Positions 24,066-36,543 are shown, numbered from the stretch's first letter. The stretch: DNA of 64,000 nucleotides from Protopterus annectens (GCF_019279795.1 NC_056744.1:898188836-898252835), one strand, 5' to 3'. Numbers and translations: made by a program. The notes: generated from the sequence alone by a model not told the origin.

Positions 24066-24414
24066 ATCTGATGTTGTAAATCTTTGTTTATTCATTAAAG
24101 ATAGGACCTCTGTTCCATCCTCTGAACTGATATGGCCATTTCCCAGCTCGCGCAAGCCAAGAACTCACTGTTAGGAACCTACCCACAATGCTCCTCTCCT
24201 AGTTACTCTGCTAAGAACCTACCCACAATGCTCCTCTCCTAGTTACTCCAGATCTCAATTGCTGCGCTCCTAGTCAGATGTGTTGGCCATCTGTCTCAAG
24301 CTAAGTAAACAGTTGTTAATTTTATGACAGTTTTTCTTCAAAATTACTACATTTTTAATCAAGTTAGCCTTTTCTCACTGTCGCCTACAAAACAAGCCTA
24401 TCTTCTACCCTTTT
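24066..24414. repeat. Intergenic with a 40-bp tandem duplication
   Basis: A 40-bp unit (AGAACCTACCCACAATGCTC and the bases that follow) occurs at 24172-24211 and 24212-24250. The rest of the stretch is unrecognised. Confidence 0.75.
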
Positions 24415-27400
24415 ATAGGTTCATAGGTTCATAGGTTCATACTAGGCTATCTGCCCGAGGGCATTTACAAGCCTAGCCCATCGTTTTGTAGCTTACGCCA
24501 CCCCTTTAGTATGGGGAACTATACCCATTATTTTGCTGTGCCTCTGTCGAGCAGTGACACTGAGGTAATCCCTGGGGTATATCTGCGATCTCCCATCCAT
24601 TGGTCAAGATTTCTCTTGAACAAGGCCAGCGAGGTGCTCTGCCTCACATGTACCGGGATTTTGTTCCACAGCATAGGGAGTCTTTGGGTGATGAATCTAT
24701 CCCTCCAGCACGTCCTATTAATAGCCGTGTCAAGGTTTAAGTCTCCGCCCTTGTGGCTCTGATGGATCTAGATTTTTGAGGTGAAGCATATTCATCAAAT
24801 CTGGGTTTGACCTGGCCTTGGATGTTAGGCAAGGGTTACCTCTGGGCAAGCGTGCGACTGAATAGAGCTGGAGTTCTTTCAGTCGGGCAGCATAGGACAG
24901 ATTTTTGAGACCCTTTATCCTTTTGGTGAGGAAATTTTGTGGCCTCTCCAGCTGCTGCAAGTGTCGGGTCAGATACATTCCGAATGGGGCATTGTACTGA
25001 ATCATTGGTCTGATGAGTGATGAGTAAAGGGAGACTATGACCTCCCTTGATCTAGATGAGAATCCCTTCATGATAAGATGGGCAATGTAGAAGGTCTTCC
25101 TAACTACTTTAGCTACATGGGTGTCGAATGACAGACTACTATCAACCTGGGTCCCCAGGTCCCTGATAACTTCTTCTGTGCTCAGTGGATTGCCACCTAT
25201 TTGGTAGCTAGGGGTAACCTTGTTTTTCCCGAAGGGTATGACTATGCATTTTTTGGCATTTAACTTTAGACCGTCGCTCTGGCACCCGTTATCCGCTTCT
25301 GTGAGACCCTTCTGAAGGATATCTGTGTCAGATGTGTTTTCTACTATGGCCAGTTTGCAGTCATCTGCAAACTTTGTCAGCCATAACCCTCCTGTGTTTG
25401 CTTGTACTTCGGAAAAGTAGATGCCAAACAAGAGTGGGCCCAGGACTGAGCCCTGTGGGACACCACTTGTGACAGGCTTTGAGTCTGACATGGCGCCAGC
25501 AGCTCTGACCCTGTGGGTTCTGTCACTCAGCCAGTTTGCAACCCATCTTGTGATGTATGGGTTGACATTTAAGCTGATGAGTTTTTCAATGATACCCGAA
25601 TGGGGTATTGTATCGAAGGCCTTAGCCAGATCGAGGTAGGCTGTATGGACTGCCTTTCCCTCATCAATGGCTTTGGTGACTGTTTCAAAAGTCAACCAAG
25701 TTTAAAAGGCATGATCTGCCTTTGACAAAGCCAAACTGGGTTGGATCCAAAGTCTGCAAATTCCTATGTCTTTATTTATGAGGTCCATTATGATCCTCTC
25801 CATGGCTTTGCAGATAAGGCTTGTCAAGCTAATGGGCGGTAATTTCCAGGGTCGGTGGAGGCACCGCCTTTGTGAAGTGGTACCACAGTTGCAGTGCGCC
25901 ACTCCTGGGTAATGCGTATCCAGAGGTAAGACTTTGATTAAACAGCTGTCCTAGCTGTGGGTTTAATTCCTCATTGAGTTCATGGAGCACACAGCCGGGG
26001 ACACCATCAGGTCCCATGGATGCTGTGTTTTTGCTTTGGAGAGAGCAGTTCTCACTTGGGCTGGAGATGTTTGGGGGCTGCAATCGCTTTGGTATAGATC
26101 TCTCTCCTTTGGGGAGGGGAGAAGTTTGCACTGAACCTGTCAGCCAGTATGTTGGCAATGTCTGTAGGATCAGTAATCTTCACATCATTTTGAACTAGCT
26201 CTGAGCATATCTGGGAGTTTCCTCCCAGGTTTCTAACATAGCTAAAGAAGGCCTTATGATTGTCTTTTGAGTCTTTAGCTATTTTTCTCTCGAAATTTGC
26301 TTTGGATGATTTTATGAGAGCTCTTAGTTTTTACTTATAGTGATCAAGGGTGTCTTACCTTTTAAGGATTTTGCTCTATCTTGTAGTAGCTTCCTCCTTT
26401 TGTTGTAGAGTTTGTTTATGGCTGGGGTCCACCAGACTGGCCGCTTGCCTTTGGTACAACGAGTCTTTGTTTTGCTTGGGATTGCCTTATCCATGCAGTC
26501 CTGCAGGTGCTGGTAGAAGGCATTTGTAAGTGATTCAGCGGCTTGAGTACTGTTTTCCACGGCTCGGGGCCTTAAAGGAGACCACACTAGTCTTTAGAAG
26601 TGTGAAGTCGGCTTTTGAGAAGTTCTTTACTGTGGTCTTTTTATTTCAGGTGGGGGTGGGATGAGGACCTCCAGCGAGATTAGTTTGTGGTCTGATCTCA
26701 CCAGTGAGGGGTACACCTCCGGTGTTGAACATTGTGCTCCCATGTTCGTGATGATGAGATCAAGTATGTTATCTCCTCTTGTGGGATGGTGACTAGTTGT
26801 TCCATGGCATTTGAGTTTATGAATTCCAGGAACTTTTGGGCTAGGGTGTTTGGGCTTGAGTAGTGTTCCCAGTCTATATTAGGGTAATTGAAGTCACCTA
26901 GTATGATGGTGTTTGGTGATATATTTATCCTCTAGTGTTTTCAGGAAGGCCATGTGAGGTTCCTGAGTTTGTGAGGGTGGCCTGTAACATGCTACAATTT
27001 GCAGAGCAGTCTTGCCTATGGTTAATTGCACCTGGATGGTCTCCGATGCATCGCGTTGCCACCAGTCTTGAGGTGTGGGTGTCCTTGATGAATATGGATA
27101 CCCCCCTCCTTTCTTAGTATTGTCCAGATTTTGGGGCGGAACGCATGATATGAGGTAAAACCTGATAGTGCTGGGGTGCTCTCAGGAGCCTTGAACCAGG
27201 TTTCTGTCACAGCACAGACATCAATGTTCTCCATACTGAGAAGGGCCTCGAGTGCGTGCATTTTGAGATTTAGACTTCTGGCATTGAGCAGCATTACCCT
27301 TAGTTTTTCCTTTTTGTGTTCTAGGGTGGTAGGTTTAGAATTTGAGCCTTGCCTAAAAAGGCACTATGGGCGTGGCAAGAGCCTTTGCCAATATCCGGAA

Positions 27401-28790
27401 TCCCAGGGGTGACAGGTGCAAGCCGTCCCTTGTGAAGCAGCGTGGCTTGTCCAGCATGTCATCCCAGGCAGACAGACACTGGATCCCCTTTGAATGACAC
27501 CAGTGTTTAAGCCAATTGTTAAAGCTGATCATCTTATCTCTGTATTGTGGCATCATTCTTGGTGAAGGTAGGATACTGCTCAAGGTCAGGGTCATACCTG
27601 TCTGGGCTACATAATCAGAGAGCTCCTCAATGTCTCTTTTCATGTAGTCCAAGGAGGTACGTCTCAGGTCGTTTACACCAGCGTGGACAATGACTGAATC
27701 ATATTTGTACCTGCTGTTGAGAGACCTGAGTGCTTGCGTTATGTGGCGGATTCTAGCGCCCGACAGGCAGCTTACTGTGACCTTCTCCTTACTCAGTCTG
27801 GTGGCGAGCGGACGTCAGTGTGTCTGACTATGGAGTCACCAATGACTAGTGTGTCTGGCATTGTGTTTGGCCTTAAGGGCTGTGACTGTTTGACACTCTG
27901 ACTGTGAGGTCTATGTGTTGCAGGTGTTGTGTTCTGAGGTGGTGGTTGTTTGGGTGTCTGCTTTGGTGGCCTCTGCTGTTTTGGTAGATTTTTGATCAGA
28001 GCCTCCGGTATGTCATTGTGTGTTTATGTGTATGATTTGAGGTTGTAATGGTAATATGTGAGACTGGGTCTATAGTGTGTGGTAACCTTCTCCTCCTGAC
28101 TGGTCTTGCCAGTCCTATGTTGAGAGAGCTCAGCCTCCAGTTTGGCCGTATAGTTGCATCTCTCGCATGTATTTGTGTTTTGTGGGAGGAGGAGAGGGTT
28201 GTTCTGTGTACATGAGGCAATTGTAACATTGCCTCAATATTCCCAGGTTCACCAGCTGAGCAGGAGAGGACACTAGCAACTGATCCCTCGACATGCTAGA
28301 AGGAATAGTCAAAAAACTTTAAAAAGATTCCGGGGACGTGGGTGACCGAGAAATGGGGTTGCCTTTTTGGGGTACTATCTATGACAAGAGTGCCGTATCA
28401 AGGTAATAAGTACTGTAGGAGCAAGTGCTACGTTTAACAGATAGAGAATAGTCTACTTGGAGTCAAGTAGAGATGATCTTTTAATTATAGGATATGCTGA
28501 TTAGATCAGTAGTATAGTTCGAGGAAGGTAGTTTTAAGGGAAAATTTGAAGAGTGGACTTTAGGTAGCCCGAATAGTTTAAACCTGCTTAACCGGCGCTG
28601 CCCTAGTGTGCAACAGTAGCAACTCCGCGCTAAATCGGGCTAAATCGCGCTAAAGCGTGCTTTATAGCAGGGGGCTGGAAAAGACAGGAAATGACCCAAA
28701 TTGGCCAACAAACCACAAGTCACTGCCCTAAACCACTCCTCTGAGGACAAATGAAGGAGTTATGGAAATGACCCCTAGTGTGTTTCCTTG
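24415..28790 (-). mobile_element. CR1 LINE copy 2, near full length with 5' UTR
   Basis: 3' end at the octamer repeats 24415-24440. ORF2 C-terminus and transcriptase fill 24730-25695 ([22 protein letters not shown]), the endonuclease ends near 27294 (LLNARSLNLKMHALEAL), and ORF1 ends near 27350 and starts near 28295. The 5' UTR follows to about 28790 and contains GCGCTAAATCGGGCTAAATC, matching the UTR of the copy at 38642. It has more indels than the other copies, so it is the oldest of the four large CR1s. It occurs only on the right side of the palindrome. Confidence 0.92.
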
Positions 28791-28929
28791 GTAATTTAAT
28801 TATTTACCTTTTTTGGGACTGTCCTTTCCAGTTTTTGACAGGTATTCCCTTTTTACTAGTGGTTTTCTTTAAAATATCATCACTGATATTTTCCTTCTTA
28901 TTTTTTCTGTAGGATAGCATTGTTACATT

Positions 28930-31890
28930 ACCATGTCAGACAAAGCTAAGTTGGGATTTAAACAGTGTGACAAGTGTGAACCTAAGATGCCTAACTTAGA
29001 TACACATGACCGTTGTGTCTACTGTTTGGGCATGGATCATATTAAAGCTGACTGTGACATTTGTGCTAGTTTTAGTAATCGGACACTAGTAAAACGTAAG
29101 AATAAACTTATTTTAAAAGGTTGTTCGATTCTCAGCTGGAGTGCGGGGAGTGCCTTCTGTGTCGAGTCTACATATCCTCCCCACAGTTGGGTGGGAGTTT
29201 GAAAGACATGTGTAAATGGGCGTTCCTTCATTAAAGGTTGAACATCGAGCTGGCACCTTGGCGTTTGTGAAAGTCTACTGCCAGTCATTAGCGGACCGGA
29301 GTTCCGCTGTGGTGACCTCTAACCGTGAAAAGCCAAAAGACAAACAACAACAACATTCAAGACACCTTTCTCGGAGGCTCTGTCTGGGTCGGAGGTCTCA
29401 CCCTCTCTTAAGACCAAAAAAATAAGGAAAAACGGAGTCACTTGGTTCCTGCATCTCCATCAGTTATGAAACAGAGTCGGTTCTGTGCTTCTCCAGCATC
29501 CTCAGCACAGACCTCTTCGGCACCAGGCTCTGTGTCCTCTCCCTCAGTGCTGACCTTGATATTTACTCCTATTTTGGTTGCAACCATGGTGCCACTGACT
29601 TCGGTGCCATCCTTGGTTCCCACATCAGCTCTGATGACTGTACATGCCTCGGTACCATTCCCGACCATGGTGCTGACAGTTTCTTTGGCTCCATGGGCTC
29701 CGATGACTCACTGTACATGCCTCGGCACCATCCCTGGCCATGGTGCCAACAGTTTCTTCGGCTCCAGAACTCAAATACCTGCCAAGAACAAGATTATTCT
29801 CTAACTTATGACCCCTTTTTTGGGGCAGAGGTGTTTAGCCTCTTTCTAGAAAGACCTGATTCCCCTTCAGCAGCCTCCTTTAGATCCACTAGGAGTTTTT
29901 CTGAACTAGACCTAGTGCAGGTTGTGGACCAGCTTCAGCAGCTAGGGGATTGTCCATTCCAACTAGACCTTCTGTCCCTCCTGGCTCGGAATCTTTTTGC
30001 CACATCTTCCCCTGTTTATCCTCCTCCAGCATCCACCCTGATCTCTGTACCGATGTCTGCTTCGGTACATACAGTCTTGGCTCCGACAGCAGTGTTTCCC
30101 CTTTTGGCACCAACCAACCTTGCTGCATCGCCGATGTTTTCTTGGAGCAGTGCTTGGACCATCCGTACCTAGTCCAGCACCTATTTTCTCGCTGGCACCA
30201 TCTATGTCCATGGTTCCGATGGCTTCCAGTTCTCCTGTAACCCCTCAAATGAAGGTGGGCTCTTCAGAGCAGGGTGTGACCCCAGTTCCGAGGTTGCCCC
30301 TCCCGGTTCTGGGCTCCCATCTCTCCTTGAGTGGGTCTACTGTACAGGTGATGGAAAGGGTCCTTCCTTCCGAAGGCTCACAGTCAGCACCAATGACATC
30401 CGTATCAGAAACCTCCCCTAGCATGCACCTCTCCCAACCCGCTATGTTAGGTCTCCGGGCATGGGAGTCACAAGTACCCCCTTTGAAGAGAACCCCTTCT
30501 CCGGAGTCCTCCTCAGGAGATCCTACTAGAGATCCACCCCAGATGAAATGGTGCAAGAGGAAGCACCTTTATTCCCCGGAGGAATCTGTATCACAGAAGA
30601 CGCTGATTGTGATGAGGGGGAAGGGTCCTCACATTCTCCCTCAGTTTCATTCGGAGATTTTCTCGAAATCCTCAAACAGCAGGGGGAATGGAAGTCCTCA
30701 GTGTTACTGCAGGCCTTCTGTGCCCGGCCATCTACTTCCTGGGTGACCCGACCAGCAGTTGACCTTGTTAAATGAATTGTGCAGCGTGCCTGGAAGGCCC
30801 CAGACAACACAGATCCTGTCCCCCGGAGGCCAGACAAAATTTTTATCTACACCTGAAGACTAGCCCCACTGGTCCAAGCAGTTGACAGTTAATTCTATGG
30901 TCATGGCGGCGGCCACCAAGAGGCAACTGACAGAAGATAGTTCCGCTGTCCATCCTCCAAACAGGGAGTCCCGGACCATGGACAGACTAGGGAAGTGGAC
31001 CTATGCTTCAGCGACCTTCACCATTTGGTCGCTGAACTATCTGGCACACTTTACTCTCCTCCAAAGAGACCTAATTTCTGAAATGTCTGGTACTGCCTGA
31101 TGAGGTGTTGTCGCCTCGCATAGTGAGAAAGATGGAGAAACCTTGTCTGCTGTGCGCATACGTTTTTCCAACCCCCAGAGGTCCTACTCCAGGAACCAGA
31201 AGGGAGGAAAGATGTGGTTCAAGAAATCCCAAGGATCCTTTTGTGACACTCGTGGTGAACAATCCCCCTGGGGCAGAGGGGCAACTCGTATGGAAGATGC
31301 CCCTTTCAGGGTAGAGGGGGTCCGCGTAACCAGGGCAACAGAGATTTTTTTCTCTTGCAGACCCCACCAGTGCTGCTGAGCAGTGGTCCGATTGCTTTCC
31401 TCTGGAAGCAGTCAGGGGTAATTTTTTTTCTACCAGCCTGGCATCTTATTACTACCTATGTTTGGGTGCAGAGAATAATATCCAGAGGCTACCAAATACC
31501 ATTCAATTTAACTCCCAGGCCCGTCAAACGAATCCCTGATGTACCACCCAATCAGAGGGAATTAGCAGCCTTAGAAATAGAAAAGCTGCTAAGAAAAAGT
31601 CATCCAACCAGTCTCACCAGACCAGACATGATCCGGGTGTTACTCAAGGTTCTTTTTAGTGCCAAAAAAGATAGGGGACTGGAGACCAATCCTGGATCTC
31701 AGCCTACTGAACAAATTTATCAAACCTCAAAAATTCCAGATGGTCACAGTACAGACCATTCATCCCTCCCTAGGGAGGGACAATTGGCTGTGCTCTCTAG
31801 ACCTCTAGTATGCGTACTACCACATAAAGATGGATCACCGCTCGTGAAGGTTCAGGGCACTGCCATTCAGCTTCCTGACAGCCCCCCCTG
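28930..31890 (+). pseudogene. DIRS-like retroelement fossil, gag-like and RT start
   Basis: A broken DIRS-like (tyrosine-recombinase class) retroelement. It starts with a gag-like frame at 28933 (a CxxC and CLGMDHxxxDC-type cysteine module near the N-terminus), continues through a long Ser/Pro/Val-rich gag region with several breaks, then a gag C-terminal region (RTMDRLGKWTYASA) and the first part of the reverse transcriptase region (RGYQIPF). It ends near 31890 where RTE sequence begins. A V-SINE lies inside it. The part from 30963 on is mirrored at 16681-17629. No recombinase region is present in this piece. Confidence 0.82.
29110..29375 (+). repeat. V-SINE inserted in the DIRS-like fossil, 5' truncated
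   Basis: It starts TTCGATTCTCAGCTGGAGTG (B-box region). Then comes ACATGTGTAAATGGGCGTTC, TTAGCGGACCGGAGTTCCGC and the 3' end GTGAAAAGCCAAAAGACAAA with AAC repeats. It shares its 3' half with the SINE at 59840-60052. Confidence 0.88.
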
Positions 31891-33070
31891 TTCTCTCTTG
31901 TATACATTCTAACATTGACACTTGTCTTAATGCTTTATAATTTTCTGTATTTGATACTTCCATGATGACATTTAGTTTCTCCCTCCCTTCCTTTCCCTTA
32001 CTGTCCTGTGTTTTTGCTGTTAGACTATCTGTTGTTAATTTAGCTGCACAGTAATATATCCTATTTATGTTTGTTATATTACATGAATTTCTTTGAACAG
32101 TCCTAATTAGTGTTCATTTGTTGTATCAAGCTTTTAACTTTTGGGGTTTTGTTGACTTTCTGTAGTCTATTTCTTTCATTGACCTTACTATGTCTGTCCT
32201 TCTCTGAAGTAACTCTTCTCTTAGATCATTGTTGTTAGCCATCCAGTATTCCCTCCTAGTCTTGTCTGTCTTTTCTATCTCCCATTTCTCCCTGCACTCT
32301 CTTTCTTGTGATGACTTCCTGGACTTGTGCATTCTCCCACCTGCTTTCCTTGCATACCTTATTCCATACCTGGCTCAGCTCCATATCTGTTATGAAGTTC
32401 TCACACGTGCTGTTTTGAGGTACTTCCAGTCCTCTTAACTCCACTTATTTCCTGTTCTTGTCATGGTGGTAGAGCCCTAGGCAATTCTAAGAACTGTTGT
32501 ACTTTCTCTTCAGTCATCTTCTAGGTCTTCAGCCTGGTCTGTGTTGAGATTGAAAGACTTCTATGACCACTGCTTGCACCTGATTGTGTCAATCGGTGTT
32601 TTTTTTTTTTACTGTGGGCTTACTGTTTCACTGGGGTGAATTTACAGTCACTGATGCTATCCCATTGTCCTTTCCTTACTAGGAGGAAGTGTACCAGATT
32701 TGCACAATAGCCACTCTTGTATGCAATTTTGTGACAGTATCACTTTTTGAACCATGTATTCCCTACTATGAAGCCACTTGCCAGACAGAAGTCTAGAGTG
32801 GCCTCTCTATCTTTATTCCTACTGCACCACCCATGTGGACCCAGGCAGTCCTTGTATCCTATTTTGTCTGTCCTGATATGTGCATTCAGGTCAGCCATTA
32901 TTAACACCAATTTCTGTTGTCCTGATTTATAAAGCGGCATTAAAGTGAATGTGTTTCCTCTGATACCAACCTCTGTTTCTCAACTCTCTCTTCTTGGACA
33001 GCTGTCATTTGAGATTCCCCTGATTTTCATTGAAATTTTATTTTCTCTTCTGTTCCAAGTACAATACAAT
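31891..33070 (-). pseudogene. RTE LINE fragment (right arm)
   Basis: Mirror copy of 15531-16680. The - strand frame 32940-32740 gives the same endonuclease-like peptide with NTWFKK, and the frame 32444-32126 gives the same charged linker with a few substitutions (for example one Y to C). The two arm copies are nearly identical, so they come from one duplication and not two insertions. Confidence 0.85.
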
Positions 33071-36043
33071 ACAAAGTACTTCACTAGCTTAAACCCCCCT
33101 TGAGTACCCACTTCCCTATAGGTCCTTTCTGACTCAGTTACACAGCAAACTTTTTCATTTCTTCTAGCATGTCAAAGGGTCAGTTGCTAGCGTCCTCTCC
33201 TGCTCATTTGGTGAATCTGGGAATATTGAGGCAATGTTACAATTGCCTCATGTACACAGACAACCCTCTCCTCCTCCCACAAAACACAAATACATGCGAG
33301 AGATGCAACTATATAGCCAAACTGGAGGCTGAGCTCTCTCAACTCAGGACTGGCAAAACCAGACAGGAGGAGAAGGTAATCAGACACACCATAAACCAAG
33401 TCTCACATAGAACTATCACAACTACAAATCAAACACATAAACACATAAAGACATACTCAGAGGCACTGATCAAAAATCTACCAAAACAGCAGAGGCCTCC
33501 AAAGCAGACACCCAAACAACTGCCACCTCATGACATAACACAAGCAACACATAGATCACAAAGTCAGTGTGCAAATCAGTCACAGCCCTTAAGGCCAAAC
33601 ACAATGCCAGACACACTTGTCATAGGTGACTCCATAGTCAGACACACTGACATCCCACTCACCAGACTGAACAAGGAGAGGGTCACAGTAAGCTGCCTGT
33701 CGGGCTAGAATCCGCCACATAACACAAGCACTCAGGTCACTCCACAGCAAGTACAAGTATGACTCAGTCATTGTCCATGCTGGTGTGAATGACCTGAGAC
33801 GTACCTCCCTGGACTACATGAAAAGAGACATAGAGGAGCTCTCAGATTATGTAGCCCAGGCTGGTATGACCCTGACCCTGAGCAGTATCCTACCTTCACC
33901 AAGAATGATGCCACAATACAGAGACAAAATGACCAGTTTTAATAATTGGCTTAATTTCTGGTGTCATTCTAAGGGAATCCAATGTCTGTCTGCCTGGGAC
34001 AGGGTTGCCAGACGTCCCTATTTGGGCGGGACTGTCCCGAGATCAGTAGCCTGATCCCGAGTCCCGCCCTGCCGGTTTAAATCCCGGCCAGCCTCCACTT
34101 TGTTTTTTTTTTTTTTTTTGATTGACCCATATACCTGGCATACGGGCCAATCAAAAATTGCTAAACACGGAGCTTCTTGTGTTCCGCATTAAAACACGAA
34201 GCTCCGTTTGTTTTGATTGGCCCATATCTGATATACCAATCAAAAGCCCAAACACGGAGCTTCTCGTGTTTAATGAACTGCAATGCATTAAACACGAAGC
34301 TCAGTGTTATTGCAGGCAGAGTGAGCTTAGTTGCTCCAGTTCTTTAATGCGGAACTATGTTCGCATTAAAACCTTTTTTTTTTTTTGGTCTTCAGTTGGC
34401 GAACTTGGCGAAGACAACTATGTCCGATCTTCTTCAGTTTGCTCCTCAGAGACTGTGTGTTGGCTTCTGACTTCTGAATGAAGGTGAGTCCATGTAGCAA
34501 GACCTAATTTTGTATGTGCCATTTCTGTGATGGACATTTTGAAATGTGGCCTGATTAGAGTAATTGCTTCATCGTCATTGTCTCTTAGGGAGTCATTTTG
34601 ATCTCTTACAAGTAGTTTTGTTTTAGGCATTAGCCCTGATTGATTATTTTAAATGGTAGAAAGCTAAGTAGAAGTGTTACTCTGCTATTTAGTTGAAGCA
34701 GTTTGATTCGTTTTAATAGGTCATGATGTTTATGGGTATTTGCAAGTGTGACAAATCTTTATACTTTGTTTTGATCATTTATATTTTATGGATGTTTGAG
34801 CTTGAATAGAGAGTTAGCAGTAGTAGGCGTATTCAGGTTTGGGCTTAAGAGCATGTCTTATGATGTTAGAGCATGCTGAATTATAAAGGAGGAGAGAGCT
34901 TATGGCACAGTTTAATTTTGTCAGGGTTCTAGTGAATGCTTAGGGCTGGTGGAAAGTTAAGGAGTGGTCCAAAGTGGTACCTAGATAAGTTTCCTCTGTA
35001 ATCTGTGGAATTATATTACTTGTATTGCTTTTTAAGACTGGTGGAGAAAGGTTTTGAAGTTTTTGAGTATGATTTAACACCATTACATTATTAAGTTTTT
35101 AGGTTTATTACCAGTTTATTATTGTGTGTCCAGATACAGCTTTTAGAGAATGAAGTTTGGTTTGGAGATTGCTAGCAGTGGTATTGGAGTCTAATAGTAG
35201 TAGCAAATCATCAGTACACATTATGAAACAGGCAGATCATTTAGGTAATTAATAAAGAATGTAAAGATGGTTCCTTTAAAGACCTTTTTTTTTTTTTTTT
35301 TTTTTTTTTGGTCTTCAGTTGTCGTGAGAGACCTTCTTTTTTTCTTTTTGTCCCTACCTGGGTTGCTGGAAATCTGGCAACCCTGGCCTGGGATGACATG
35401 CTTGACAAGCCACGCTGCTTCGCAAGGGACGGCTTGCACCTGTCACCCCTGGGTTTCCGGATATTGGCAAAGGCTCTTGCCACCCCCATAGTGCCTTTTT
35501 TAGACAAGGCTCAAATTCTAAACCCACCGACCTAGAAAACAATAATGGAAAAAAACTAAGGGTAATGCTGTTCAATGCCAGAAGTCTAAATCTCAAGATG
35601 CACGCCCTCGAAGCCCTCCTCAGTATGGAGAACATCGATGTCTGTGCTGTGACTGAAACCTGGTTCAAGGCCCCTGAGAGCACCCCGGCACTATCAGGTT
35701 TTACCTCATATCATGCGTTCCGGCCCCAAAACCTGGACCGTACCACAAAAGGAGGGGGTGTATCCATATTCATCAAGGATACCCACACTTCCAGGCTGGT
35801 GGCAATGCACGAAGTATCAGAGACCATTCAGGTGCAATTAACCATAGGCAAAACTGCTCTACAGTTTGTAGCATGTTACAGGCCACCCTCTCAAACTCAG
35901 GAACCCCACACAGCCTTCCTGAAGACACTGGAGAGTATAAATTTCTCTCCAAACACCATCATATTGGGTGACTTCAGCTACCCAAACATAGACTGGGAAT
36001 ATTACTCAAGCCCCAATACCCTAGCCCAAAGTTCCTGGAGTTC
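33071..36043 (+). mobile_element. CR1 LINE copy 3 (right palindrome arm), cut by assembly gap
   Basis: ORF1 starts at 33169 and is identical in order to copy 1. It is interrupted by a small deletion at about 33704 (CLSG then stop) and by a hAT insertion at 34000-35385. ORF2 begins near 35563 (NARSLNLKMHALEAL) and runs into the run of N at 36044. Excluding the hAT and one target duplicate, its length to the gap equals that of the mirror segment in copy 1 within about 1 bp. Confidence 0.93.
33992..35393. mobile_element. Non-autonomous hAT element with 8-bp target duplication
   Basis: The element spans 34000-35385 (1,386 bp). It starts CAGGGTTGCCAGA and ends TCTGGCAACCCTG, a perfect 13-bp terminal inverted repeat of hAT type. 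The 8-bp target duplication GCCTGGGA lies at 33992-33999 and 35386-35393, inside CR1 ORF1. Copy 1 has the uninterrupted site. The interior has no transposase frame, but it holds long hairpins (34144-34223 with GGGCCAATCAAAA arms; about 34250-34312) and two T-tracts followed by GGTCTTCAGTTG (about 34372 and 35287). Confidence 0.96.
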
Positions 36044-36543
36044 NNNNNNNNNNNNNNNNNNNNNNNNNNNNNNNNNNNNNNNNNNNNNNNNNNNNNNNNN
36101 NNNNNNNNNNNNNNNNNNNNNNNNNNNNNNNNNNNNNNNNNNNNNNNNNNNNNNNNNNNNNNNNNNNNNNNNNNNNNNNNNNNNNNNNNNNNNNNNNNNN
36201 NNNNNNNNNNNNNNNNNNNNNNNNNNNNNNNNNNNNNNNNNNNNNNNNNNNNNNNNNNNNNNNNNNNNNNNNNNNNNNNNNNNNNNNNNNNNNNNNNNNN
36301 NNNNNNNNNNNNNNNNNNNNNNNNNNNNNNNNNNNNNNNNNNNNNNNNNNNNNNNNNNNNNNNNNNNNNNNNNNNNNNNNNNNNNNNNNNNNNNNNNNNN
36401 NNNNNNNNNNNNNNNNNNNNNNNNNNNNNNNNNNNNNNNNNNNNNNNNNNNNNNNNNNNNNNNNNNNNNNNNNNNNNNNNNNNNNNNNNNNNNNNNNNNN
36501 NNNNNNNNNNNNNNNNNNNNNNNNNNNNNNNNNNNNNNNNNNN
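36044..36543. other. Assembly gap, exactly 500 N
   Basis: A round-number run of N, so its true length is unknown. It truncates the CR1 ORF2 of copy 3. The sequence after it is not CR1. Confidence 0.99.

Noticed and set aside
29442-30746. Long Ser/Pro-rich + strand frames as a host mucin-like gene
   Set aside because: They lie between recognisable DIRS-like gag ends and fit the low-complexity middle of that element's gag region.
13942-36043. Palindrome as a purely technical fold-back read artefact
   Set aside because: Not excluded, but the arms differ by scattered substitutions, a hAT insertion with target duplication on one side and an 8.7 kb segment missing on the other, which a single chimeric read would not show.
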